From assembly GCA_002371495.1 (NCBI GenBank), contig DFIX01000003.1, forward strand, positions 7,149 through 28,093: a stretch of DNA of 20,945 nucleotides, read 5' to 3'. Origin of the DNA: Eggerthellaceae bacterium UBA3686. GTDB lineage: Bacteria > Actinomycetota > Coriobacteriia > Coriobacteriales > Eggerthellaceae. The first letter of the stretch is position 1. Each line of letters starts with the position of its first letter. The notes under the pieces were generated by a model, which was not told the origin of the DNA, made no database searches, and was given only the letters and a program-made list of their open reading frames with translations. The translations under genes were made by a program, and so were the position numbers. Positions 12,076 to 20,852 of the stretch are shown piece by piece.

Positions 12076-12110
12076 GGGGAGTCTCACCATACGGGAAGGG
12101 GAGACTCCCC
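12076..12110 (-). terminator. Inverted repeat at the end of the leftward gene
   Basis: GGGGAGTCTC (12076-12085) pairs perfectly with GAGACTCCCC (12101-12110) over a 15-base loop. It begins about 20 bases beyond the stop of the leftward gene at 12130 and probably terminates it; no clear U run follows on the minus strand. Confidence 0.5.
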
Positions 12111-12129
12111 AATATGCCAGATTAGGTGC

Positions 12130-12930
12130 TTATTTGGTAAAGCGGATGCCTACGTAGCAAGCCTCTTCGGGCATGTTGGATATCGAGTACATCTCGTCTA
12201 GCGGAATGGCCGAAATCTTCCACGTGTATGGCGTTTTGTCGACATCAACGGTACCGAGGTTGTAGGTATTGCCCGACTCGTCCTTGCCAGAGTCGCTGAT
12301 GCTTTCGGGGTCGAAGCCGGTCTTCTGCATAGCGTTCTGAACGGCAACTTGAGGGTCGCCGGTCGAGAAATCTGCGTAACGGACTACCATGCTCGTGGAT
12401 CCGCTGTGTTCAGACACAAACTGCCATGATCCTACGAGCAGTTTGGTCGCCTGTGGCGCCGAGAGGTTCGATACGCCCTGCGCGTACAAAGACGCGGCTT
12501 CGTCAAGCGTCATATCTGATGGCAATTTGTATAAGATCAAATCGCCCGAGTCGCTTGTGCTTGACGCATCGTAATAGGTGTAGCCGGCGTCATCAAACGT
12601 TTCTTTGATTCCTTTGTCGTTTTCGGTAATCAGCTTTGTGAGGTCAGGAAGCGTCTCGATAGAGGCTTGGCGCGATAGGTTGGTCTCGATAGCTGCTTCG
12701 GCTTGGGCGGCTTCGCGCAATGATGAGAGAACGGTCGAATTAACGAAGATCCCACCGATGATAATTGCAACCACCACGATGATGAGTGCGAAGAACCGTT
12801 GTGCTGTAGGCATCGAAAACGGCCTTCTCAGGGGGGCGCCATCAAGATACGCTATGCTTCCGCGCGTATCGGTGTACGTGCGGCGGTTCGTGTAATGCAG
12901 AAAATCGCTGAGCGAGAACTTTTTTGCCAT
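12130..12930 (-). CDS. Membrane-anchored protein of unknown function
   Basis: I do not recognise the family. From the ATG at 12930 (AGGAG 8 bases upstream) the protein has 266 residues: a ~45-residue cytoplasmic N-terminus with basic and aromatic residues, one membrane helix (about 47-66, FFALIIVVVAIIIGGIF), and an extracytoplasmic part of 200 residues. The latter starts with an Ala/Glu-rich helix and then has mixed alpha/beta character with many Ser, Thr and Asp and a few Tyr/Trp. No catalytic signature or cleavage site is seen, so it should stay anchored. A longer frame from 12966 adds 12 residues but no better ribosome site. It lies divergent from terC, 90 bases apart, with no visible functional link. 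Confidence 0.75.
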   Translation of the reverse strand: MAKKFSLSDFLHYTNRRTYTDTRGSIAYLDGAPLRRPFSMPTAQRFFALIIVVVAIIIGGIFVNSTVLSSLREAAQAEAAIETNLSRQASIETLPDLTKLITENDKGIKETFDDAGYTYYDASSTSDSGDLILYKLPSDMTLDEAASLYAQGVSNLSAPQATKLLVGSWQFVSEHSGSTSMVVRYADFSTGDPQVAVQNAMQKTGFDPESISDSGKDESGNTYNLGTVDVDKTPYTWKISAIPLDEMYSISNMPEEACYVGIRFTK

Positions 12931-13020
12931 GTATATGCTCCTGCTGGGTTTATGTGCTTTGGGCATTATATCATCGACCCACGATGAGCTGATGATAGGA
13001 TGCTCATCCGAGGAGGACGA

Positions 13021-13827
13021 ATGATTGATTTAAGCATATTCACCACGGCTGAAGCATGGATTTCGCTTATAACGCTCCTATTTTTAGAGATTATCCTTGG
13101 AGTCGACAATATCGTCTTCATTTCGCTTACTTCTAACAGGCTCGCGCCTGAAAAACAGCACATCGGGCGCAAGCTCGGACTCGCAGGAGCCATGATTATG
13201 CGCATCCTATTCCTGTCGGTTGCCTCGTTTCTCGTGCATATGGTTACCCCTCTGTTCACGATTTCCCTAGGCGGCTGGGAGCGTCCTATTTCGGTCCGAG
13301 ATCTTATCTTGCTACTTGGCGGCCTTTACCTCATATATAAGGGAATCACGGAATTGCGCGATACGATTAACTTGGCCGACGAGAAGCAGGAAGCTCAAAC
13401 CGGCAAGCCGGGTGGCAAGCGCATAGGGCTGCCGCAGGCCATCGCTACGATTATGGTCATGGATATCGTCTTCTCGATCGACTCGGTCATTACGGCAGTG
13501 GGGCTTGCCGAGCATCTAATCATCATGATTTTGGCAGTGGTGATAGCCATCGCGATCATGATGATCTTCATCGACGTTATTGCTGACTTCATCAACCACA
13601 ATGTCGAAATGAAGATACTGGCGCTGACTTTTATTGCGACCATCGGCGTGTTGCTCGTGCTCGATTCGCTCGGAATAAACTCCGGTATCGAAGTGCTCGA
13701 CATGCATATGGAAAAGCTCATGATTTACTTCGCGATGCTGTTCTCGGTCATCATGGAATTCCTGCAGCTGAAGCATAAGAGCAATCTAGCCAAGTGGACC
13801 ATCGAGCGCGAAGGTGACGAAGACTAG
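13021..13827 (+). CDS. TerC-family integral membrane protein
   Basis: The 268-residue protein has about seven hydrophobic segments and the two conserved acidic motifs of TerC proteins: ILGVDNIVFISLTSN (D29 in the first) and VMDIVFSIDSVITA (D148, D154). Members of this family (TerC, Alx, and YkoY- or YceF-type proteins) are linked to metal export, notably Mn(II), and to metalation of secreted proteins. The start at 13021 is chosen because GAGGAGG lies 5 bases upstream; an in-frame ATG at 13000 has none. No yybP-ykoY riboswitch is seen in the short leader. The C-terminus (KHKSNLAKWTIEREGDED) is charged and cytoplasmic. It faces the leftward lipid kinase with only 44 bases between the stops. Confidence 0.92.
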   Translation: MIDLSIFTTAEAWISLITLLFLEIILGVDNIVFISLTSNRLAPEKQHIGRKLGLAGAMIMRILFLSVASFLVHMVTPLFTISLGGWERPISVRDLILLLGGLYLIYKGITELRDTINLADEKQEAQTGKPGGKRIGLPQAIATIMVMDIVFSIDSVITAVGLAEHLIIMILAVVIAIAIMMIFIDVIADFINHNVEMKILALTFIATIGVLLVLDSLGINSGIEVLDMHMEKLMIYFAMLFSVIMEFLQLKHKSNLAKWTIEREGDED

Positions 13828-13871
13828 GCGCGGGTGACGATGAGTTTCAGGGCAATCCTGCGCCCATATTA

Positions 13872-14792
13872 TTATTCGCCGATGTAGTCGTCGAACTCTT
13901 TCAGGGCCTCGTCCGATACGATGAATCGTGCCGCGCCTTCGAGCACGTGCGCAGAGAACGGCGTGGTTATCTCGAGCGGCTCGCCGTCGTACTGCATCTG
14001 GAGGGGAGGATCTGCCACGACCTCGACCATGCTGCCGCGCAGCACTTCCATCGATTCTGTGCGTGTTGGGACTCCGCCGTCGCGGTCGAGCGTAGCCGCT
14101 ATGAGGGCGGGAAGCAAGCCGAAGGCGTTCTCGGCCTTGAGGATGACGATGTCGAACATGCCGTCACGAGCGGAAGTCTCGTGCGTGATTGGAATCTCGA
14201 ATTGGATTTTCGAGAAATTCACGAGTATGATCCCCAAGCCCTCTGTATGGAGCGTCTTTCCGTCGATGAAGAGCGTGAGATTCGACTTTTGCGGTTTGGT
14301 GTTAGTGATGGCAGCCTGGAAATACGCAACAGGCCCCAGTCGCTTCTTCGCGGGAACGGCGTCGCGCATGATGGTAGCGTCATAACCGGCTCCTGCCATA
14401 ATCGAGAATCCGAACGTGCGACCATGCGCATATATTTCGCCGAGGTCGAAATCGAGTGTGTTGCCGGCACGTACCATCGTTGCAAGCGCGCGCGGTTCGT
14501 AAGGCGAGAGCAGGTTGTTCGCGAGCAAGTTGGCGGTTCCGGCGGGAAAGGGGAGAATCGGGACGCCTGTATGTGCCAGCCTGTGCGCAACGGATGCGAT
14601 CGTGCCGTCTCCGCCCGAAACGACAACCGCATCGAAACGTGCCGCATCGAAAACAAGGTCGCAGGGGTCGGTTGTGCCGTCCGTGTAGCGTACGCATGCT
14701 TCATCGGCGTCACCGAGTGCCATGCGCATGAAATCGTAGATGGCTCCGTCACCGTGACCTGCCGATGTGTTGATTACGACGAGCAGCTTCAT
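13872..14792 (-). CDS. Diacylglycerol kinase/sphingosine-kinase-like lipid kinase
   Basis: The 306-residue protein has the layout of the DagK/YegS/BmrU family: the opening beta strand MKLLVVINTSAGHG, the nucleotide-binding motif GGDGT at 60-64 (VVVSGGDGTIASV), the LPFPAGTANLLANNL segment and the FSIMAGAGYDA motif, then a C-terminal beta-sandwich ending in QMQYDGEPLEI. It probably phosphorylates diacylglycerol or a related lipid at the membrane. The start at 14792 has GAGGTG 6 bases upstream; an upstream extension to 14897 runs into the promoter region shared with the divergent RNase D gene. Confidence 0.9.
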   Translation of the reverse strand: MKLLVVINTSAGHGDGAIYDFMRMALGDADEACVRYTDGTTDPCDLVFDAARFDAVVVSGGDGTIASVAHRLAHTGVPILPFPAGTANLLANNLLSPYEPRALATMVRAGNTLDFDLGEIYAHGRTFGFSIMAGAGYDATIMRDAVPAKKRLGPVAYFQAAITNTKPQKSNLTLFIDGKTLHTEGLGIILVNFSKIQFEIPITHETSARDGMFDIVILKAENAFGLLPALIAATLDRDGGVPTRTESMEVLRGSMVEVVADPPLQMQYDGEPLEITTPFSAHVLEGAARFIVSDEALKEFDDYIGE

Positions 14793-14879
14793 GTTGCACC
14801 TCGAAATTGTCGGGCGAATCGCACTTGATGCTATGATGGTAGCGCAAAGCAACGATTTAACAAGGTGGAGATTGACCAC

Positions 14880-16028
14880 ATGTACATAGCTTCCCAACAG
14901 GAGCTGGAGGCATTCGTCGAGCGAGCGCGTACATCGAGCATACTCGCCGTCGACACCGAGTTCCTCCGCGAGAAAACATATTATCCAAAGTTGTGCCTAA
15001 TGCAGCTGGCAACAGATGATGAAGTCGCGATAGTGGACCCATATGCGGTCGACGATTTGAAAGTACTGTCCGAGCTTTTCACGGACGAGGGCATAATGAA
15101 GCTGTTTCATGCCGGGCACCAAGATATCGAGATCATCATCTACGACATAGGATGCGTTCCAAAGCCGGTTTTCGACACGCAAGTCGCCGCTGCGCTGCTT
15201 GGCCAAGTGCAGCAGGTCGGCTACGGTCCCCTCGTGCAGTCGATATGCGGAGTGCGCCTGAAGAAAATGGACTCGTTTACCGACTGGTCGGTGCGTCCGC
15301 TATCGGAATCGCAGATCAACTATGCGCAGGACGACGTAATCTACTTGCCCAAAATGTATAAGATCATGCGAGAGAAGCTCCAGAAGAAGGGGCGGCTTGC
15401 CTGGCTCGATTCGGAATTTGCCGAAATGAGCGACGAGTCGACCTATATAGACGATGAACGAGAGCGATTCAGGAGGCTCAAGCATTGCACGCAGCTTTCG
15501 CGGCGCCAGATGGCGGCTGCGCGCGAGATGGCTGCGTGGCGCGAAATCGAGGCCCGAAAACGCAATGTGCCGCGCAAATGGATACTGACCGACGAGCAAA
15601 TCGTCGAAGCGTGCAAGCGCGAGCCGCGAAAGATCGACGACCTGTTTATGGTGCGTGGCATTCGCGAACGGCTGACGACGCGCGATGCTCGGCAGGTTAT
15701 AGAGCTCGTCGTGGCAGCGCTCGATTCGGCGCCTGACGCTTGGCCCGAGCTGCCCTCTTCGGGAAAGAGCGAGCCCAATGTCGATGCCCAGGTTGATCTC
15801 ATGATGAGCATCGTGCGCATAAGGGCGCGCGAGAACGGCGTTGCCGTGCCTACGCTTGCGAGCCATTCGGACCTGCAGGCGGTCGCGCGAGGCCATCGCA
15901 AGGGAATCGACCTGCTGAAGGGATGGAGACGCGAACTCGTGGGCCAAGAGCTAATCGATTTGATGGAGGGCAAGATCGCCGTCTTCATAAAGAAGGGGAA
16001 AGTTTGCATCGAGCGAACTGCAGAATGA
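14880..16028 (+). CDS. rnd: Ribonuclease D
   Basis: RNase D is a 3'-to-5' exoribonuclease that trims tRNA and other stable-RNA 3' ends. The 382-residue product shows the DEDDy active site: D25 and E27 in AVDTEFLREKTYYP, D82 in HAGHQDIEII, and Y148 with D152 in YAQDDVIYLP. An HRDC-type helical domain lies at about 205-285 (RRQMAAAREMAAWREIEARK, then PRKWILTDEQIV), and a second, weaker helical unit follows. The start is ATG at 14880, with AAGGTGGAG (14862-14870) 9 bases upstream; a GTG at 14865 lies inside that ribosome site. It is divergent from the lipid kinase, with 87 bases between them. Confidence 0.94.
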   Translation: MYIASQQELEAFVERARTSSILAVDTEFLREKTYYPKLCLMQLATDDEVAIVDPYAVDDLKVLSELFTDEGIMKLFHAGHQDIEIIIYDIGCVPKPVFDTQVAAALLGQVQQVGYGPLVQSICGVRLKKMDSFTDWSVRPLSESQINYAQDDVIYLPKMYKIMREKLQKKGRLAWLDSEFAEMSDESTYIDDERERFRRLKHCTQLSRRQMAAAREMAAWREIEARKRNVPRKWILTDEQIVEACKREPRKIDDLFMVRGIRERLTTRDARQVIELVVAALDSAPDAWPELPSSGKSEPNVDAQVDLMMSIVRIRARENGVAVPTLASHSDLQAVARGHRKGIDLLKGWRRELVGQELIDLMEGKIAVFIKKGKVCIERTAE

Positions 16029-16071
16029 TTACGGCTCGGTAAACGACCATCGAATACGAACAAATGAACGC

Positions 16072-16077
16072 TATAAT
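16072..16077 (+). promoter_or_regulatory. -10 box upstream of the zinc peptidase gene
   Basis: TATAAT stands 34 bases before the start codon. No good -35 hexamer is seen at the right distance, so the promoter is only partly supported. Confidence 0.4.
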
Positions 16078-16111
16078 GACCTATGTAAAATAATGTGACA
16101 AGGAGGCACGT

Positions 16112-16774
16112 ATGTCGTACTCGTACTTGATGTTGATCATCGTCACCCTCGCGCTAGGCCTTGGTGCGTCAGGTTACGTTAACTCTCAGCTCAAGAAGTA
16201 TTCGAGAATGCGTTCGTCGAGTGGCATCACGGGTGCCCAAGCGGCAGAGCGGATGCTTAGGTATCACGGGGTGACCGGTGTGACAATCAGCCGCGGCAAC
16301 GAAGGGCAAGATCATTTCGACCCGCGTACCAACTCTATCGCACTGAGCCCGAGCGTATACGACCAGTGCACAGTTACGGCTTTTGCGACGGCATGCCACG
16401 AGGTCGGCCATGCTTGCCAGTTCGCGCAGGGTTACACTCCGCTCAGGTTGCGCAGCGCGTTTTGGCCCGTCGCCAATCTCGCTTCGAACGCATGGATGTT
16501 CATTTTGCTCGCGGGCATCCTGTTCAACGCCCTGCAGCTTATCGACGTGGCCATCATCTGCTATGCGGCGGTCGTGGTGTTCCAGGTCATAACGCTTCCG
16601 GTCGAATTCAACGCTTCGCACAGGGCTATGGACTACATGAAGACCACTGGGCTCCCGCAAGCCGAGGTCGCAGGATCGTTCTCGGTCCTGCGCGCCTGCG
16701 CGCTTACCTACGTTGCTGCTGCTCTCGCATCCCTCCTGCAGCTTGTTTACTTGCTTGGCCTTCGCAGGGACTAG
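16112..16774 (+). CDS. Membrane zinc metallopeptidase, YugP type
   Basis: The 220-residue protein has an N-terminal helix (about 5-22), the HExxH zinc motif H96-E-V-G-H100 in FATACHEVGHACQ, and further hydrophobic helices at ~115-165 and near the C-terminus. The segment DHFDPRTNSIALSPSVY before the zinc site and the later LPVEFNASHRAMDY are typical of the YugP family (neutral zinc metallopeptidase). The third zinc ligand is probably the Glu of that LPVEFNAS helix. Substrates are unknown. AAGGAGG lies 6 bases before the ATG. The next gene, xseA, starts 6 bases after the stop, so the two are probably co-transcribed. Confidence 0.9.
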   Translation: MSYSYLMLIIVTLALGLGASGYVNSQLKKYSRMRSSSGITGAQAAERMLRYHGVTGVTISRGNEGQDHFDPRTNSIALSPSVYDQCTVTAFATACHEVGHACQFAQGYTPLRLRSAFWPVANLASNAWMFILLAGILFNALQLIDVAIICYAAVVVFQVITLPVEFNASHRAMDYMKTTGLPQAEVAGSFSVLRACALTYVAAALASLLQLVYLLGLRRD

Positions 16775-16780
16775 CTCGCC

Positions 16781-18082
16781 ATGGCGTACGAAACGGCATG
16801 GGGGCAGCAGGCTGAGACCCTCGAACAGAATGGCGCCCTTAGCGTCTCTGCAGCTATGGCGCAGGCAAAGCGCGCCTTGGAAGGCGTAACCGTGCGCATT
16901 ATCGGCGAGGTTTCGGAGGTTTCCGTAAAGCCCGGGTACAAGGCCGCGTATTTCACGGTCAAGGATTCGAGCGCGGCTCTGCCTTGCATGATGTGGAATA
17001 ACCGTTACCGCGAGGCTGGCGTGCAGCTTGCTGTCGGGCAGCTCGTCGAGCTAACCGGGCGGTTCACCCTATACGCCGCCAAGGGCCGCATGAATTTCGA
17101 TGTGTTCTCGATTGCGCTGGCGGGCGAGGGAGACTTGCGTCTCAAAGTCGCCAACATTGCCAAAAAGCTCAGGGCCGAGGGGCTGACCGACCCTGCTCGC
17201 AAACGGCCTCTTCCCGTGTTTCCCGAGCGCATCGGGCTCGTTACGTCGCCACGCAGCGCGGCGGTACATGATGTGCTCAGAACACTGCGCAGGCGTTTCC
17301 CCGTTGCTGAGGTTCTTCTGGCGGGCGTGCCGGTCGAGGGTGCCCAGGCGCCCATTGGCATTATCGAAGGTTTGCGCTGCGTCGTGTCGGCGGGGGCGCA
17401 AGTGGTTCTCGTGGTACGCGGTGGCGGTTCGTTCGAAGACATGATGCCTTTTAACGACGAGTTCTTGGCCAGGGCCATTGCCGCTTGCCCCGTTCCGGTG
17501 GTGACGGGCATCGGCCACGAGGTCGACACCGCCATCGCCGATATGGTTTCAGATGTTCGTGCGTCGACGCCGACGGCGGCAGCCGAGGCTGTTAGTCCGT
17601 CGCGCGAGAACCTCGAATCGCTTATGTCATCGCGGGCGAGCTCGCTTTCGGCTTCCGCTTCGCTTGCGATTGAGCGAGCGAAGGCGCGCGTAACCCGAGC
17701 TGCCGAACGGCCCATGTTCGCGGATCCCCTGATGCTTTTCGCATCCGAGGCCCAGGCAATCGATTTGGCATCGGAACGGTTATCGCGTGCCATTCCCGCT
17801 CGGCTACAAAGAGATTCGCAGCTTATCGACACTGCGTCAGGTCGCCTTCTGCGGGTCGGATCGTCCTTGACGGAACGTTTCGCGTACCAGATGGCCACGT
17901 CTGCAGCCAGACTCGACGATCTTTCGCCCGTAAACACGCTGGCGCGCGGTTACTCGATTACACGTAACGAGCAAGGCGATATCATGCGTCACGTAAGCCA
18001 AGCACCCGTAGGCAGCACGGTTGAAATCACCCTTTCAGATGGTTCGCTCGTATGCGACGTTATCGAATCACACAAAAAGTAG
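16781..18082 (+). CDS. xseA: Exodeoxyribonuclease VII large subunit
   Basis: XseA is the catalytic subunit of exonuclease VII, which degrades single-stranded DNA from both ends during repair. The 433-residue protein has an N-terminal OB-fold (about 19-115, RIIGEVSEVSVKPGYKAAYF), the catalytic domain with LVTSPRSAAVHDVL (153-166), VVRGGGSFEDMMPFNDE (211-227) and GIGHEVDTAIADMVSDVRAS (243-262), then a long helical stalk and the C-terminal ARGYSITRN strand. Length and motifs are normal. It starts 6 bases after the zinc-peptidase stop and is followed 60 bases on by xseB. Confidence 0.96.
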   Translation: MAYETAWGQQAETLEQNGALSVSAAMAQAKRALEGVTVRIIGEVSEVSVKPGYKAAYFTVKDSSAALPCMMWNNRYREAGVQLAVGQLVELTGRFTLYAAKGRMNFDVFSIALAGEGDLRLKVANIAKKLRAEGLTDPARKRPLPVFPERIGLVTSPRSAAVHDVLRTLRRRFPVAEVLLAGVPVEGAQAPIGIIEGLRCVVSAGAQVVLVVRGGGSFEDMMPFNDEFLARAIAACPVPVVTGIGHEVDTAIADMVSDVRASTPTAAAEAVSPSRENLESLMSSRASSLSASASLAIERAKARVTRAAERPMFADPLMLFASEAQAIDLASERLSRAIPARLQRDSQLIDTASGRLLRVGSSLTERFAYQMATSAARLDDLSPVNTLARGYSITRNEQGDIMRHVSQAPVGSTVEITLSDGSLVCDVIESHKK

Positions 18083-18142
18083 CAACGGATACGTTGTCGT
18101 TTTCACATGACCCCTTTCACATGAAGATACGAGGAGGAGAAA

Positions 18143-18394
18143 ATGGACCAGGAGCAGAAGCCAATTGACGATATGACATTTCGCGAGGCAATGGCCGAGC
18201 TCGATGGAATCGTCGCCACGCTCGAAGGCAATACGCTCGAGCTCGAGGACAGTCTGAAGGGCTACGAGCGGGGCGTAGCGTTGCTGGCGTCTTTGCAGAA
18301 GCGGCTGGCCGACGCCGAGCAGAAAGTTTCCGTGCTCATGGGCGAGCTTTCGGGTGAGAAGGATGACGAGGTGCGCGATACGACTTTGTCTTAG
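18143..18394 (+). CDS. xseB: Exodeoxyribonuclease VII small subunit
   Basis: XseB binds the helical stalk of XseA in the exonuclease VII complex. The 83-residue product has the family core: MTFREAMAELDGIVATLEGN, then LELEDSLKGYERGVALLASL, a two-helix hairpin, and an acidic, probably disordered tail. GGAGGAG lies 4 bases before the ATG. It follows xseA by 60 bases, a gap that contains a small CAACG/CGTTG hairpin and two TTTCACATGA repeats. Confidence 0.95.
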   Translation: MDQEQKPIDDMTFREAMAELDGIVATLEGNTLELEDSLKGYERGVALLASLQKRLADAEQKVSVLMGELSGEKDDEVRDTTLS

Positions 18395-18423
18395 GGTCGA
18401 AATATCTGATTTATATGGTGGGT

Positions 18424-18442
18424 CGCCGCACCCAGTGCGGCG
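18424..18442 (+). repeat. Small GC hairpin between xseB and the glycosyltransferase
   Basis: CGCCGCA (18424-18430), loop CCCAG and TGCGGCG (18436-18442). No T run follows, so it may be a weak terminator for xseB or a transcript-stability element. A TACAAT (18447-18452) just after it could be a -10 box for the next gene. Confidence 0.4.
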
Positions 18443-18500
18443 CAGCTACAATGTGATGATGTCAAGTAAATGCGTTGCGTATCGATGAGAAGGGGAGAGC

Positions 18501-19532
18501 GTGAAGACTATCACGTTCGCTGTGCCGTGTTATAACTCGGCCGATTACATGGATAAATGCATCGAGTCGATTCTGGCGTGTGATGACGGGAGCGGCGATA
18601 TCGAGATCCTGATTGTCGACGACGGGTCCACGAAAGACGCGACCCCGCAAAAAGCAGACGAATGGCACGAGCGGTATCCGAACATCATATACGCTATACA
18701 TAAAGAGAACGGCGGTCACGGATCTGCGGTGAATGTCGGTCTCGCGAATGCACGCGGGCGCTACTTCAAAGTGGTCGACTCCGATGATTGGCTCGATTGC
18801 GATGCCATGCAGGTCGTTATGCGATATCTGAGGCGACAAAGCGAGCTTCGAGAAGCGTGCGATCTCGTTATTGCGAACTACGTGTACGAAAAGGTTTACG
18901 AGGGCACGCGCACGGCAATCGATTACAAGAACGTGTTTCCGACCGATTGCGAATTCACATGGGATGACGTTGGCAACTTCAAACCCAGCCAGTACCTTCT
19001 CATGCACTCAGTTATCTACCGGACGGAACTTCTGAGGGACGTCGGGCTCGTGCTCCCGGAGCATTGCTTCTACGTCGATAACATTTTCGTTTACGTTCCG
19101 CTGCCGGCTGTATGTTCGATTAGATATTTCGACGTCGACATGTACCGTTACTTCATTGGCCGCGAGGGGCAGTCGGTTAACGAGGAGACGATGAAGGGCC
19201 GTATCGATCAGCAGCTGCGCGTTACGAGGTTCATGATTGACGCGGTGGATCTCGATGCCGATGTTGTACAGAAGAAGTTGCGGCGCTACATGGAGGGTTA
19301 CCTTTCGATGATGATGTGCATATGCTCGGTGTTCTTGCGCATGATCAACACGAAAGAGTCAGAGTACAAGCGCAAGGAAATCTGGGATTACCTGCGAAAG
19401 CAGCGTGCGCTCATGTACCCGCATATCAGACATAATGTGCTGAATCTCGGGACGAACATTCCATCGGCCGCAGGTCGCCGGGTCGGATTGGGCGGATACC
19501 GCCTAGCGCAGAAGATTTTCAAGTTCAACTAA
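18501..19532 (+). CDS. Family 2 (GT-A) glycosyltransferase
   Basis: The 343-residue protein begins with the GT-A nucleotide-sugar domain: ITFAVPCYNSADYMDKCIES, ILIVDDGSTKDATP with D40/D41, NGGHGSAVNVGLANARGRYF, and the metal-binding VVDSDDWLDCDAM (D93-D96). It should transfer a sugar from a nucleotide-sugar to a cell-surface acceptor. The C-terminal third is helical with two semi-hydrophobic stretches but no certain membrane helix. The start is GTG at 18501, preceded by AAGGGGAG. It stands alone, so neither donor nor acceptor can be guessed. The absence of other polysaccharide genes nearby is notable. Confidence 0.92.
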   Translation: MKTITFAVPCYNSADYMDKCIESILACDDGSGDIEILIVDDGSTKDATPQKADEWHERYPNIIYAIHKENGGHGSAVNVGLANARGRYFKVVDSDDWLDCDAMQVVMRYLRRQSELREACDLVIANYVYEKVYEGTRTAIDYKNVFPTDCEFTWDDVGNFKPSQYLLMHSVIYRTELLRDVGLVLPEHCFYVDNIFVYVPLPAVCSIRYFDVDMYRYFIGREGQSVNEETMKGRIDQQLRVTRFMIDAVDLDADVVQKKLRRYMEGYLSMMMCICSVFLRMINTKESEYKRKEIWDYLRKQRALMYPHIRHNVLNLGTNIPSAAGRRVGLGGYRLAQKIFKFN

Positions 19533-19539
19533 ACAGTAT

Positions 19540-19566
19540 GGCAGAGCTCGCAGCCCTGCCGCTTTT
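19540..19566 (+). terminator. Weak terminator after the glycosyltransferase
   Basis: GGCAG (19540-19544) pairs with CTGCC (19556-19560), then GCTTTTAT follows. Short stem, short T run; it lies 7 bases after the stop. Confidence 0.4.
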
Positions 19567-19629
19567 ATAACAGGCGTACTGTCTTCGTTAGACGCAACGA
19601 ATGTGGTTGGGCTGCAAGTCCTGCACACT

Positions 19630-20763
19630 CTATCTAGAAGGCGAGATAATGCGACGGAGCGCTTGAATCAGGCGTTCGTTTTCTTGACGGGTGCGCACGG
19701 CTACGCAGAAATAACCGTTGTTCACGAGGCCCGGCGTGCCTGCAAGCTTTCTAATAAGGAAACCTTCGAGTTGAAGGCGCGCGCTCAGGTGGTCGACGTC
19801 TGAAATCGCGAGCTTCAGGTCGCCTCCGTTATGGTACGAGCACATTACGTAGTTGGCTTCGGCAGGAAAGATGTCGATACCCGGTACGAGACTGAGCATG
19901 CATTGCATCCAGGGTATTTCGCTATATAGAAAACCGCGCACGCCATCGAGCTTGGGATGCTCGACGGAGGCTGGCTCGGCAAGGACTTCTGAAAACATCG
20001 ATACGCACGAGTTGTCGTAGAATCGCGATATCTCTGCAATCGTTTCGGGGTGGGCGATGCAGTAGCTGACGTGCGCTCCCGGCATCGCATACTGTTCAGA
20101 AAACGATTGAACAACCACGAGGTTGCGGAAGTCTCGAACGAGCGGAGCCATGCTCTCGCCGCCGAGCGTGAGCTCGATCGAGCGCTCGTCTACGACGACC
20201 CAGTCGCAACGATTCAAATAAGAGACAAGCGTCGATTTCGAGAGCAAGCGGCTCGTAGGATAGGTCGGGTTACCCAATAAAGCAGCGTCAATGCGTACGT
20301 TGCGCTCGTCGAGGAGCGTCGCGTCGGGAGTGATGAAGCTCGCGGGCGATGAGATACGTTCGACGGTATGGCCGGTGTTGCCGAGCGCAAGCACGTATTC
20401 AACAGGGCACGGGGTGGAAACGCCGACGACACAGGGCTCGAACGCTTGCGCTACGGCCGATATCATGTTCGAAACCGTCGACCCAACCAGAAACGATTCG
20501 ACCGGCATGCCGAAAGTGCGCGCGAGGACACTTCGTAGCGCATGCGCTTCGCGGTCGGGTTGGTACGATAGCACGCCTTGCGCAAGGGCCTGGTTCATGG
20601 CGTCGACGAAGGACCGGGGAGTGCCGAAAGGATTCTCGGTGCCCGAGAAGTCAATCCACGAAATCTCCTCGCGCACGTCGTATGGCGGACAGAGCGATTG
20701 CTCGGGAAGCTCGGCCGGGGCAAGGCGCTTTGTGGCAAACGCCGTTTGCGAATCGATGCCCAT
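19630..20763 (-). CDS. HisC/CobD-like fold-type I PLP protein lacking the catalytic lysine
   Basis: The 377-residue protein has the course of a histidinol-phosphate aminotransferase or threonine-phosphate decarboxylase: IDFSGTENPFGTP (37-49), the YQPDREAHALRSVLARTFG repeat-loop (67-85), FLVGSTVSNMI (91-101), the Asn region ALLGNPTYPTSR (161-172) and VVVDERSIEL with D192. Where these enzymes have S-F-S-K-x-x-G-x-x-G-x-R-x-G-Y, this one has SFSEQYAMPGAHVSY: the PLP-linking Lys is E223 and the phosphate-contacting Arg is H231. Such a protein should not form the normal internal aldimine. It may be a regulatory or scaffolding pseudoenzyme, or a decaying gene, although the frame is open over its full length. 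The start at 20763 has AGGA about 10 bases upstream; an ATG at 20796 is in frame but has no better site. Confidence 0.8.
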   Translation of the reverse strand: MGIDSQTAFATKRLAPAELPEQSLCPPYDVREEISWIDFSGTENPFGTPRSFVDAMNQALAQGVLSYQPDREAHALRSVLARTFGMPVESFLVGSTVSNMISAVAQAFEPCVVGVSTPCPVEYVLALGNTGHTVERISSPASFITPDATLLDERNVRIDAALLGNPTYPTSRLLSKSTLVSYLNRCDWVVVDERSIELTLGGESMAPLVRDFRNLVVVQSFSEQYAMPGAHVSYCIAHPETIAEISRFYDNSCVSMFSEVLAEPASVEHPKLDGVRGFLYSEIPWMQCMLSLVPGIDIFPAEANYVMCSYHNGGDLKLAISDVDHLSARLQLEGFLIRKLAGTPGLVNNGYFCVAVRTRQENERLIQALRRIISPSR

Positions 20764-20852
20764 GGCCGTTTTCCTTTCGTGCGAAAATCGCATCATCTTG
20801 TTGGAACGAGCGGCCGAGGTAGTAGATATTGTGCGTTTGCGCCATCGTTCGA

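Noticed and set aside
12931..13020. Mn riboswitch (yybP-ykoY) before the TerC gene
   Set aside because: The leader is under 90 bases and no typical fold or terminator switch is seen.
13827..13871. Terminator between the convergent terC and lipid-kinase genes
   Set aside because: Only a mismatched GGCGCGGG/CCTGCGCC pairing over a long loop; not convincing.
18101..18124. Two TTTCACATGA repeats before xseB
   Set aside because: Only two 10-base copies, with no other sign of function; probably chance.
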